Source: Massilia aquatica
GTDB taxonomy: Bacteria > Pseudomonadota > Gammaproteobacteria > Burkholderiales > Burkholderiaceae_D
Assembly: GCF_011682045.1 (NCBI RefSeq)
Contig: NZ_VVIW01000002.1
Coordinates: 434,001 to 498,000, forward strand
Reading direction: 5' to 3'
Length of the DNA: 64,000 bases
Shown piece after piece: positions 16,068 to 24,472 of the stretch. Numbering within the stretch: the stretch's first letter is position 1; every line of letters starts with the position of its first letter. The position numbers and the translations under genes are program-made. The notes beneath the pieces are model-generated. The model was given only the letters and a program-made list of their open reading frames with translations, did no database searches and was not told the origin of the DNA.

Positions 16068-16886
16068 TCAGTCGCGGCGTGGATTGTCGGGACGGCTGTC
16101 GCGGCGGTTCGGGACGCCGTCGCCATCGCGGTCACGGTCGGCGCGGTTCGGCACACCATCGTTGTCGCGATCGCGGTCGTAGGCATCGGGCACGCCGTCA
16201 CGGTCGCGGTCACGGTGTTCGAGGCGGTCTGGCACTCCGTCACGGTTGCGGTCACGGCCTTCCAGGCGGTCCGGAACGCCATCGCGGTCACGGTCGCGGC
16301 CTTCGAGGCGGTCGGGGATGCCGTCACGGTCGCGGTCATGACGGTTCCAGCGGGCCGGTTCCATGTACCAGTTGCCGTCGCGCTGGACCCAGGCCGGCTG
16401 CGAGTACACATAGCCCACGCGTTCGCGCACCCACTGGCCGCCGATCCAGGCGTGGCGGTTGCCGCGCCATTCCCAGTGACCGGGAACCCACACATGGCCG
16501 GCGCGTGGACGTGGCATGCGTTCGTAGCGTGGCGGCGGCGGGGCGACCCGCACGACGGTGAAGTCGCGCTGCCCAACCTGCTGCCAGCCGCCCTGGTTGA
16601 GGCGATAGCTGTTGTTATCGCGGATCCATTCGGTGCGGCGGTATTCGTAGCCGCTGCGCGCGCTTTCCCAGTGGCCGGCGGTCCAGACGTGGCGGTTGTT
16701 TTCCCAGTTCCAGAATCCCGGCGCCCACACATAGCCGCGGCGTGGCGCCGGCACGCTCTCGAAGCGCGGTTCCGGTGGGGCGGTGTTGATGATCACGCGG
16801 AAGTCAGTTTGAGCGACCGACGGCAGCGGCATGAAACCGGCGGCGCCAAGGGTGATCAGTGCTGCAAAGGTCAGGGTACGCTTCAT
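16068..16886 (-). CDS. Exported YXWGXW-repeat protein with Asp/Arg-rich calcium-binding-type repeats
   Basis: A 272-residue protein starting at ATG 16886 with a signal peptide (cleavage near SVAQ-TDF). Residues 40-170 hold two copies of the YXWGXW type: GYVWAPGFWNW...WTAGHWES and GHVWVPGHWEW...WIGGQWV. The C-terminal third is a run of Asp-Arg-Asp-Gly-Val-Pro-Asp repeats like thrombospondin type 3 repeats, which bind calcium in other proteins; here Arg replaces many usual Asp/Asn positions. A ribosome site (AAGGAGAAG) precedes the start. It is likely periplasmic or surface located with an unknown role. It is convergent with the exporter gene. Confidence 0.85.
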   Translation of the reverse strand: MKRTLTFAALITLGAAGFMPLPSVAQTDFRVIINTAPPEPRFESVPAPRRGYVWAPGFWNWENNRHVWTAGHWESARSGYEYRRTEWIRDNNSYRLNQGGWQQVGQRDFTVVRVAPPPPRYERMPRPRAGHVWVPGHWEWRGNRHAWIGGQWVRERVGYVYSQPAWVQRDGNWYMEPARWNRHDRDRDGIPDRLEGRDRDRDGVPDRLEGRDRNRDGVPDRLEHRDRDRDGVPDAYDRDRDNDGVPNRADRDRDGDGVPNRRDSRPDNPRRD

Positions 16887-17156
16887 TTTTACTTCTCCTT
16901 GTGAATTCCTATGAATCCAATATAGCAAGGCGTCCGGCGCTTCCCGGCTATTGATTCACCTGCTTACAATTGAAACAGAATCCGGGGCAAACGTAAATTC
17001 CGTTACGTACCGAGGCAAGCTTGTTTTATTGGTAATTCCTGTTGACCCACCCCGTCCTTCCCGCCTCTCGCGGGAACGGCGGGGCATGGGTTTCGCTTTC
17101 CCCCCGCTAGTGCCAGTCAGGCCGCGCGCGAGGCGTGGGACGGAATTTGCGGAGAG
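16887..17156. other. Intergenic region before the penicillin-binding protein
   Basis: About 270 bases between divergent genes. It should carry promoters for the YXWGXW protein and for the PBP gene, but no clear sigma-70 hexamers stand out. The only structure seen is the imperfect hairpin at 17052-17082. Confidence 0.5.
17052..17082. repeat. REP-like imperfect hairpin
   Basis: Arms 17052-17064 and 17070-17082 pair at 11 of 13 positions around the loop CTCTC. The GC-rich CCCGC...GCGGG form is like dispersed intergenic hairpins of betaproteobacteria. Only one copy is obvious here, so its repeat nature is inferred. Confidence 0.35.
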
Positions 17157-20100
17157 ATGATGACAGGCTGGCTCGATTCGGTAGTGCAGGCATGGTCCGG
17201 ACGGCGGAGGGCATGGCGCCGCGCGCGCCACTTGCGCCAGGGGGCGCGCGCGCCGATTGTGCCAATGGCGCCACGCACATTCACGCTCACGTCGGCGCAC
17301 TGGATCGGCGCGGCCGGGGTCATCGCCACCGTGGCTGGCGCAGTGCTGATCAGCGCCCACGCGCGCCATCTGGCCGCATCATCGCAACCCGGCGCGGCCG
17401 TCCTGCACGGCGCCGGCCTGCCGGTATCGGCCGACGCCTTCCAGGGTGTGCTCCCGGGAGCGCAGTTCAGCGTGGCGCCGCAGCCCGGCATCAGCGTCAC
17501 GTCCCATGCTGGCGCAACCTTGCTGATCGCCTCGAACCTGCGCAGCGCGGCGCCGGTGCGCATCGACCTGTGCACCCAAATGCTCGATCCCGCCAATCCG
17601 CGCCTGCTCCCGCTGCGCATCGGCTACCGCTTCGCCGACGTGGCGCGCTGGGTCGAGCGCAACGAGGCCTCGGCCAGCCCGGTCACCTTGCGCAATATCG
17701 CCCTGGCCGGCCCGGACGTACCCGGCATGCCGCAAGTACAACTGAGCGGCAAGGCCAGCGCCGACTTGCGGCTCGAATGGACCGCAGCGCAAACGGCCAC
17801 GCGCTGGCTGGGGGAGGGCGCCGGCGCCGCTGCTGGCGCACGCGGCGTGGCCGAACTGCGGCGCGAGGGCTGGCTGGTGTGGAAAGACGCGGCCCTGCGC
17901 TTCCAGCGCCGCGCCAGCAACCGCTGTCCGCAGGCCGGCGAGCTGCTGGTCCAGCTGTTCCGCACCGGCGACGCCACGCGCGCCGCCAGGGCGCTGGCGG
18001 TGGCGTTTCCGGCCGAGGGCGCGGGGGTGTCGGCGTGGCTCTCGCCCGGGCGCTACCAGGTGCCGTTGCTGCCGCGCGCCAGCCTGGAAGACCAGGCGCT
18101 GTTCCAGGCCTTGCAGCAGCATGGCCTGGTGCGCCTGGGATCAAGCGGCCTGGCCGAACTGGCGCCGCGCGACCTGGCGGCATGGCAGGCGGCCGGCGAC
18201 GGCACGCGCGCTGCGCAACTGGCCGGCTGGCCGGGGGCGCGCCTCAATGCCGACTCCCTCAAGCTGCTCAAGCGCCTGTATCGCATGGCCGACGGCGATT
18301 ATGTGCGCGAACAGGTCCAGGTGTTTAACAGCGAACGGCGCCTGCTGGCGTGGCGCATGAAAGCACAAGCGCCGCAGCAGGGCGGCGAGTGGCAGGCCAG
18401 CGTGGCCGCGGCGCCGGCGTCCACCACCGCGTCGATGCCGCCGGCGGCCGCGCGCCTGTTCGCCGATGTGCCGCAAGGCTGGGCGCCATGGACGCGCATT
18501 GGCGCCTGGCCGGACGCCGCCGCCGGCACACCGGCGCGCCTGACGCTTGCGCTTCCGCGTGCGGCGCAGGGCGGCCAGTCGCTCGAATTGCTGCTGGTCG
18601 GGCGCCTGCTGTCGGTGGACGGCGCGCGCCTGCGCGCCAAGGCCCGCGACGCATGCAGCGGGCGCGATTGCCCCTCGGCGGCGTCGGTCCAGTCGCTGGT
18701 GCTCGATCTGGAGCCGGGCGCGCGCAGCGTCAGCCTGAGTGCGGCGCCGCTGCGCATGGCCGCTCTGGCGGGCGACCAGCAGTACCGCCATCTGCGCGTG
18801 GCCGGCGGCCGGATGACATGGCAACCGCTGGCGGCCAACAGCGCCACCGCGCGCGCTGCGCCGCTGGCATCGGTCACCCTGGCCGACCGCCATGGCACGG
18901 TCATCTGGAGCGGCGGCGAGCCGACCCGCGCGGCGGTGGATGCGGGCCTGGCGCCGCTGCTCGGCATCCGGGCGGCGCACGCCAACAGCGTGGCCGGCAT
19001 GCTGGCGCGCCTGCCCGCACCCGACGGCGTGACCCACCAGGCGCGCCTGACGCTCGACCTGGCCCTGCAAACTGCCAGCCAGCAGGCCCTGGAATGCATC
19101 GGCATGCGGCGCGGGCACTGGAACGGCGGCGCGTGCAGCGGCGCGCAGGCGGTCGTACCTGGCCGTCAGGCCGGCATGGTCATTCTCGATACCGCCAGCG
19201 GCGATGTGCTGGCGGCGGCCGGCGCCGGCGGTGGCGCGCTTACTCCGGCTAACTGGAACGAGGTGCGCGATTTCGACCGCGCCAATCCGGCCCGCAGCCC
19301 GCTGCGCCTTCCCGCCCTCCAGCATGACGGCGGCGCCCACCGCAGCCCTGGCTCGACCTTCAAGGTGATCAGCGCATTGGGCCTGGAACTGGCCGCCAGG
19401 CACGATCCGCAGCTCGAAGCGCTGCTGGCCGGCCTGCCGCTGCCGTCGATCAATCGCATGGCGCAGTCCAAAGGCTTCGCCTTCCAGACCAACGCGGCCA
19501 GTTATCCGTTCGATACCAGACTGGCCCACATCACCAATTACAAGGACCAGCACCTGGACCGGCGCGCGCAGGACGGCCGCCTTGGCTTGTCGCAGGCGCT
19601 GACCTACAGCCTCAATACCTGGTTCGCCTGGTCCGGTGAACTGAGCGACCGCAGCCTGTTTGGCCGCCCTGACGGCGGCGCGCCGGATCTGCAGGCGCTC
19701 GACGGCGGGGCACTGGACAGCGTGCGCCCCATCGTGGCGATGGCGCACCGCCTCGGCTTCGAGCAGGCCGCGCGTCTGGACGGCGGCTTGCTGCCCGCCG
19801 ATTTTTCATGGTCCACCTGGGACGCGTTGCAGGCCAGCCCCGCCCACATCGATCCGATTCACACCCGCCACGAGCTGCGCCAGATGGCCATCGGCCTGCG
19901 CATGCAGGTCACGCCGCTGCAAATGGCGCTGGTATCGGGCGCGGTGGGCGAGGGCAGGGTGATCGCCCCGCGCCTGCTGCTCTCGCTCGACGGGCGTGAT
20001 GCGCTGGCCGGCGACAGGCCGGCGCTGGGCGTGCGCCTCGACCGCGTACGGGCCGGGATGAAGGGCGTGGTCGACAGCGGCACGGCGGCCGGCGCGTTTC

Positions 20101-20363
20101 GCGGCGCGCACCTGGCGGCGGTGCGGCGTGGCCTGTCCGGCAAGACCGGCACTTCGCCTTCGCTGGTCGACGGGCGCGAACTGGCCACCGTGTGGTTTAC
20201 CGGCTGGCTGGAGCCGGGCACCCTGCCGGGCCAGACCCGGCGCCTGGCGGTGGCGGCCTTTGTCAGCCATTCCGACGCCACCGGGGGCGAGCACGCGGCG
20301 CCCATCGTGGCGGCCGTGCTGGGGGCGATGGCGGCGCAGAACCCGGAACAGAAGGGTAAATAG
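17157..20363 (+). CDS. Large penicillin-binding transpeptidase
   Basis: A 1068-residue protein, far longer than the 550-700 of usual class B PBPs. A basic N-terminal tail is followed by one transmembrane helix (about 48-66), a roughly 600-residue periplasmic region I do not recognise, then a transpeptidase domain from about 640. The active site is complete: Ser-733-Thr-Phe-Lys-736, Ser-818-Leu-Asn-820 and Lys-996-Thr-Gly-998. There is no glycosyltransferase domain, so it would need a separate polymerase; a SEDS protein is encoded at 50023-52419. A ribosome site (GGAGAG) lies just before ATG 17157, with a second ATG at 17160. Six co-directional genes follow, the first after 72 bases. It acts at the inner membrane on peptidoglycan cross-links. 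Confidence 0.9.
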   Translation: MMTGWLDSVVQAWSGRRRAWRRARHLRQGARAPIVPMAPRTFTLTSAHWIGAAGVIATVAGAVLISAHARHLAASSQPGAAVLHGAGLPVSADAFQGVLPGAQFSVAPQPGISVTSHAGATLLIASNLRSAAPVRIDLCTQMLDPANPRLLPLRIGYRFADVARWVERNEASASPVTLRNIALAGPDVPGMPQVQLSGKASADLRLEWTAAQTATRWLGEGAGAAAGARGVAELRREGWLVWKDAALRFQRRASNRCPQAGELLVQLFRTGDATRAARALAVAFPAEGAGVSAWLSPGRYQVPLLPRASLEDQALFQALQQHGLVRLGSSGLAELAPRDLAAWQAAGDGTRAAQLAGWPGARLNADSLKLLKRLYRMADGDYVREQVQVFNSERRLLAWRMKAQAPQQGGEWQASVAAAPASTTASMPPAAARLFADVPQGWAPWTRIGAWPDAAAGTPARLTLALPRAAQGGQSLELLLVGRLLSVDGARLRAKARDACSGRDCPSAASVQSLVLDLEPGARSVSLSAAPLRMAALAGDQQYRHLRVAGGRMTWQPLAANSATARAAPLASVTLADRHGTVIWSGGEPTRAAVDAGLAPLLGIRAAHANSVAGMLARLPAPDGVTHQARLTLDLALQTASQQALECIGMRRGHWNGGACSGAQAVVPGRQAGMVILDTASGDVLAAAGAGGGALTPANWNEVRDFDRANPARSPLRLPALQHDGGAHRSPGSTFKVISALGLELAARHDPQLEALLAGLPLPSINRMAQSKGFAFQTNAASYPFDTRLAHITNYKDQHLDRRAQDGRLGLSQALTYSLNTWFAWSGELSDRSLFGRPDGGAPDLQALDGGALDSVRPIVAMAHRLGFEQAARLDGGLLPADFSWSTWDALQASPAHIDPIHTRHELRQMAIGLRMQVTPLQMALVSGAVGEGRVIAPRLLLSLDGRDALAGDRPALGVRLDRVRAGMKGVVDSGTAAGAFRGAHLAAVRRGLSGKTGTSPSLVDGRELATVWFTGWLEPGTLPGQTRRLAVAAFVSHSDATGGEHAAPIVAAVLGAMAAQNPEQKGK

Positions 20364-20435
20364 GGGTTTCAAGCGCGCCTTGCCGATTGCCGTTATATGG
20401 CATCATTTTGATGCTGAAACAACGATGGGAATGGT

Positions 20436-21701
20436 ATGCGCTTGCCGGGAACCCGGTATCAGGAGCAGGGCTGGGAACAGGTGCGCAAACTGCTTGGGCA
20501 CTGCTCCCTGGAGGCGTTCGCGCAGCTCTCGCCGGCGCGCCTGCTGGACACGCCCGACGCGCCCGACACGCTGGCCGAGTATGTGGAGCTGACGGCGCAG
20601 GCGCTGCATGCCTGCGCGCGCTCGGCGCGGGCCGAAGCACCCGCCAACAGCTATGGCGAAAGCGTGCTCGAACTGTCGCTAAGCCTGTTGTACGAATTGC
20701 GCGCGCGTCCCGCCGACTGGGCCGCCTTGTGCGCCGCGGTGGCCAACGAACACCAGAAAATCGGCCCGTTCTGGTGCGCGCCCGGCGGCGACGCCATTTT
20801 GCGGAAAAAAGTCAACGATCTGTATGCGGGCCTGCGCGACAAGGTCGATTCCGACAATTACCAGGCCGCGTGCGGGCGCACTTGCAGTCCTAACAAGATG
20901 TATGCGTACCGCATGCTCGACACCGCCTACAGCGACATTGCGCGCCTTTTCGGCGCCTGGCGCGAGCATGCGGCGCAGGTGGCGGCCATTCTCGGGCGCG
21001 AGGTGGCGGCGATGCCGATCGAAGTGCGCCAGATGCGCTCCATCGGCGCCTGCAAGGCCGACTGGGTGCTGCGCTGGAGCGAGTCGCGGGAGCGCTTCGG
21101 CGGCGGCGCCGGCCCCCTGCACACCAGGTCGAAACGCTTCGCCAACCTGAAAACCAGTCCGGAAAAAATTGGCGCCATGCTGCTCGAAATCGGCGACTAC
21201 GAAGAATTGTCGTCCAACCGCGACAGCGACTGGCTGCACGACGCCGGCGAAGCGGCCAACTGGCTCGAAGACCTGTGGCGCGTGGCCGATGCCGCCGTGG
21301 AGGAGGGCGAAGCGCGCATCCTGCCCGAAATGGACGACGATACCGATGTGCCGGAGCCAGATGCGGCCGCGCCGGACGCGCCCGAACCAATCCGCTACGA
21401 CAGCGCGATCGCCGCCAGCCTTTCACTGCCCCCCCGCTTCATGGAACTGGCGTGGGCGGCGCAGGACCACGGCAGCTGGAGCGCCGGCGCCCTGGCGGCC
21501 TATTCGCTGCCGGTGCGGCTCGCCGTGTACCTGAACATGATCGGTGCCCTGGACGACAGCTACCCCGGCGAATGGCTGGACCCGGCCACCGGCGAGCTGC
21601 CCACCATGCAGCAGCTGGCGGTGCTGGACCAGGTTTCGCTGCCAACCCTGCGCAAGCGCCGCGACGCTGCCATCGCCACCCTGCTCAAGGCAGTTCCATG
21701 A
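20436..21701 (+). CDS. Hypothetical protein in PBP/SPFH/kinase cluster
   Basis: A 421-residue cytoplasmic protein that I cannot assign. It is rich in helices. Cys residues cluster near 148-152 (ACGRTCSPNKM), an Asp/Glu/Pro-rich acidic linker lies at about 295-320, and the C-terminal 90 residues end in a helix-turn-helix-like segment (VSLPTLRKRRDAA). There is no signal peptide or membrane helix. Its stop overlaps the earliest possible start of the next gene, so it is probably translated with the cluster. The helix-turn-helix idea is weak and rests on appearance only. Confidence 0.7.
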   Translation: MRLPGTRYQEQGWEQVRKLLGHCSLEAFAQLSPARLLDTPDAPDTLAEYVELTAQALHACARSARAEAPANSYGESVLELSLSLLYELRARPADWAALCAAVANEHQKIGPFWCAPGGDAILRKKVNDLYAGLRDKVDSDNYQAACGRTCSPNKMYAYRMLDTAYSDIARLFGAWREHAAQVAAILGREVAAMPIEVRQMRSIGACKADWVLRWSESRERFGGGAGPLHTRSKRFANLKTSPEKIGAMLLEIGDYEELSSNRDSDWLHDAGEAANWLEDLWRVADAAVEEGEARILPEMDDDTDVPEPDAAAPDAPEPIRYDSAIAASLSLPPRFMELAWAAQDHGSWSAGALAAYSLPVRLAVYLNMIGALDDSYPGEWLDPATGELPTMQQLAVLDQVSLPTLRKRRDAAIATLLKAVP

Positions 21702-21712
21702 AGGAGAATGAT

Positions 21713-22282
21713 GTGAAAATGAACCAGGAAGCGGACCGCAAGCTGATTGAGCGCCTGCTGCTGTCGCCGCGCGTGGAGGGCGACCGCCTGATGCTGGCCG
21801 ACAGCGCGCTGCTGGCCGCGATTGACGGCAGCCACCCCTTGAACAGCGCGGAGCTGGCCGCCCTGCGCGCCTCGCCCCTGACCTTGCGCCGTTTTCGCCA
21901 GCTCGCCATCGAGCGCCGCGGCGACGCACGCGCGGCCAACGACGACGCCTGGAGCGGCAGCGCCGGCATGCTGCGCGCCGCCTCCGACGGCGCCGGCCTG
22001 GTGCGCCTGCTGACCGACGACGGCCACTGGGCGCTGCATTTCGTCGCCCAGGATGACGACTGGCGCCTGATCCTCTCGCTCGACGCCGCCGCGCCGTTCG
22101 CCGCGCGCCTGCTGCGCGAGCAGCCGATGCTGCGCGTGGTCGACGGCGGCGGGGCGATCCTGCTGCAAGGCCGGCTCGATGCCGATGGCGAAGTCGAATG
22201 CGGCTGGCATGTTGATGGCGCGCCCGCATCGCACTTCCAGCAGTTCGGTGCGCGCTTCGCGGTCGAACCGGTACACGTGTGA
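21713..22282 (+). CDS. Hypothetical protein in PBP/SPFH/kinase cluster
   Basis: A 189-residue protein if read from the GTG at 21713, which has AAGGAG (21701-21706) six bases upstream. ATG 21698 and ATG 21719 are alternative in-frame starts. The N-terminal half is helical (EADRKLIERLLLSPRVEGDRLMLAD) with a short Arg-rich segment (RRFRQLAIERRGD). The C-terminal half is predicted beta-strand, with repeated strand-turn units ending in a GxxxAVEPVHV tail. It looks like a small regulator or anti-factor, but nothing identifies it. The next gene begins nine bases after its stop. Confidence 0.6.
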   Translation: MKMNQEADRKLIERLLLSPRVEGDRLMLADSALLAAIDGSHPLNSAELAALRASPLTLRRFRQLAIERRGDARAANDDAWSGSAGMLRAASDGAGLVRLLTDDGHWALHFVAQDDDWRLILSLDAAAPFAARLLREQPMLRVVDGGGAILLQGRLDADGEVECGWHVDGAPASHFQQFGARFAVEPVHV

Positions 22283-22290
22283 GAAATACC

Positions 22291-23346
22291 ATGATCGGCC
22301 TGTTCAAGCGCCACCCCAAAGCGACTCAGCCCGATACGGCGGCGCTGGGCACGGCCACGCTGGCGCTACGCATGGGCGCCGGCTGCACCGTGCCGAAGGG
22401 CTGCACCGGCGTGGTGGCCGACCATGGCGGCCATACCCGGCGCGTGGCGGAAGGCAGCCGCATCGTCCTGGCCGAGACCGAGAACGCCTTCTGCTTTCAC
22501 CCTGGCCCATACGGCGTCGACCTGGTGCCGTTTGCCGCCGCGCCCGAACTGGGGCTGCGCCTGGCGTTCGCTGTCGACGGCCCCGATCCGCGCGTGGCGC
22601 AGCAGCGCTTCGACCTGTTTTTGGCCAGCGAAGCGGGCGACACGCTCGGCGTGCCTGAATTCGGGGCGTCGATCGAGGCCGCGCTGCGCCAGGAACTGGC
22701 GCTGGGCCACCTGGCGCTGCCGCCGTGCACCACCCTGGACGAATGGAATGCCTTTCGCGGCGGCCTGAATCAACTGTTATATACACGTTTCGGCATCAGC
22801 GTCGACGATTGCGTGCCGGTGGACCTGGGCGACCGCATCGACTACGCGCAACTGCTGCTCGCGCGCGCGGTGAGCGTGCCGGAAGTGCCGGCGGCGCCGT
22901 CCCAGCCAGTTTCCATCGCCGCGCCGTTCGACGCGCATGGGAGCGACGCCAGGGCGCTGCGCCGGTTGTTCCTCGAACTGCCTTGCGTCATGCACGGCCT
23001 GCGCATGGCGGTGCTGCCGCCGGGCCAGGCGCTGTTCCAGCAGCATGTGGCGCTGCTGCAGCGCTTAGACCATGTCAGCCTGTCGGTGAACACCATGCCG
23101 GCTTTGGAGCTGGCCGCGCCGGGCGAAATGCTGGCGGCCGAGCGCCAGCTTGCCCGCACGCGCCACAGCCTGCGCGCCAGTGCCGCGCTGGACGAAGCCT
23201 GGGCCCTGCTGGCGCGCCTCGGCCTGGCCACGCATAACGATCTGGGGGCGCTGTTCGATGACGCCGACCGCATCGTCGCCAACCTCGAACACGAATGCGC
23301 CGCCCGCCGCGTGGCGATTATCCATCCCGAAAGCGAGCCGGCATGA
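22291..23346 (+). CDS. SPFH-like (divergent) protein in PBP/kinase cluster
   Basis: A 351-residue soluble protein. Residues 25-95 look like beta-strands. Residues 120-175 (ALRQELALGHLALPPCTTLDE...LNQLLYTRFGISVDDCVPVDLGD) have the helix-loop-helix-strand layout of the second half of SPFH/band 7 domains, and resemble the clearer SPFH segment of the protein at 24473 (LNERL-like helix, short loop, then YGLAVAQVDTLAL). The C-terminal half is helical. It is probably a paralogue that co-assembles with that protein. The stop overlaps the next start (ATGA at 23343). The SPFH assignment is by eye. Confidence 0.5.
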   Translation: MIGLFKRHPKATQPDTAALGTATLALRMGAGCTVPKGCTGVVADHGGHTRRVAEGSRIVLAETENAFCFHPGPYGVDLVPFAAAPELGLRLAFAVDGPDPRVAQQRFDLFLASEAGDTLGVPEFGASIEAALRQELALGHLALPPCTTLDEWNAFRGGLNQLLYTRFGISVDDCVPVDLGDRIDYAQLLLARAVSVPEVPAAPSQPVSIAAPFDAHGSDARALRRLFLELPCVMHGLRMAVLPPGQALFQQHVALLQRLDHVSLSVNTMPALELAAPGEMLAAERQLARTRHSLRASAALDEAWALLARLGLATHNDLGALFDDADRIVANLEHECAARRVAIIHPESEPA

Positions 23347-24356
23347 GCATTGCCAACAACAAACGCCATGGGGCCGAGTGCCGCAGCGTGCTGGCCGGCG
23401 GCGCGCTGCTGACCGTCAGCGCCACCGTGCGCCCGCGCGCGGGCCGCGCCGACGTCAAATGCAGCGGCGCCGGCGACGCCGCCCTGGTCGAGCGCATGCA
23501 GCAGGTGGTGCGCCTGGCGCGCCTGACCGAAGGCTGTTTCGACAGCCGCGACCAGGTGGTCATCAGCATCGACCGCGCGCCCGGGCCCCATGAACGCGAC
23601 TGGGAACTGGCCGTGGTGCTGGCCGACCGCATGGTGCGCGGCGTGTGGCAGCCGGCCGGCCCGGTCGTGGCCAACGGCTGGTCCGAGGAGTGGCAACTGG
23701 GGCGCATCGGCGGCCATGACGTGGTCAACGCCCCGGCGCACGCGCTGCTGGGCGGACCCGGTGGCCTGGGCTGGCTGGGCGCGCTGACCGGGCAGCCCGA
23801 CAGCGCGCCCAGCGTGGCCTCGGCACGCGCCTGGTTCCCGCTGCACAGCGGCGGCATCAACGACAGTTTGTGCTGGGTCGAGGTGAGTGTGTATCCGCTG
23901 GCCGCTGCGGGCATGGACGAAGAAGAGACCATCGCCGCGCCCGGGCTCGACCCGGTCCAGCTGCTGGCGGTGCGCGAGGCGCTGGCCGGGGCGCGCCATT
24001 TCGACGGCCGCGCGCTGGGGCGCTGGCGCACGGTGGTGCGTTTCGGCCAGGCGCGCTTCCAGGGCAATTCGTTCGAACTGGCGCTGGTGATGGCCGACCG
24101 CATGGCGCGCGGACGTGAATTCGTGGCGCGCGGCCGGGTCATCGCGAGCGGCTGCTCGGGCGCCTGGCATGCGGGCCGGGTCGATACGGTCGAAGGCTGC
24201 GCGCCGAAATGCGCGCTGATCTTGCAGCAAAGCGTGGCCGGCGACCGCATTTTGCTGCCCAAGGCGTGGGAAGGCGCGCTGGCGCCGGGCTTTGCCGAGG
24301 CGCTGCGCGAGCGCGGCGCCAGCGTTGCGCTGGTCGAGCGGATCGGGATTATCTGA
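23343..24356 (+). CDS. Tandem Lon-like (S16 fold) protein lacking an AAA+ domain
   Basis: A 337-residue protein with an internal duplication. Residues 87-127 (ELAVVLADRMVRG...GWSEEWQLGRI) and 243-285 (ELALVMADRMARG...GCSGAWHAGRV) clearly match. The second half also follows the Lon protease domain from its catalytic serine block: Gly-241-Asn-Ser-243 aligns with GPS, then VxASG, then an EGCAPK-289 segment aligned with GGLKEK, then RILLPK like VLIPxE. Ser-243 and Lys-289 could thus be a catalytic dyad. The first half has no Ser or Lys at these places and should be inactive. No ATPase domain is attached. Its start overlaps the SPFH-like gene. Confidence 0.5.
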   Translation: MSIANNKRHGAECRSVLAGGALLTVSATVRPRAGRADVKCSGAGDAALVERMQQVVRLARLTEGCFDSRDQVVISIDRAPGPHERDWELAVVLADRMVRGVWQPAGPVVANGWSEEWQLGRIGGHDVVNAPAHALLGGPGGLGWLGALTGQPDSAPSVASARAWFPLHSGGINDSLCWVEVSVYPLAAAGMDEEETIAAPGLDPVQLLAVREALAGARHFDGRALGRWRTVVRFGQARFQGNSFELALVMADRMARGREFVARGRVIASGCSGAWHAGRVDTVEGCAPKCALILQQSVAGDRILLPKAWEGALAPGFAEALRERGASVALVERIGII

Positions 24357-24472
24357 ACAAGCGTTCAACGTGCGGGCGTGCGCGCCCGCTATCCCCGCCG
24401 TGCCCTGCTAAAATCGTGCTGGCCGAATGGGTTCGTTGAAAAGTGGTGCAAGTTGAACAACCAGGAGTCGAT

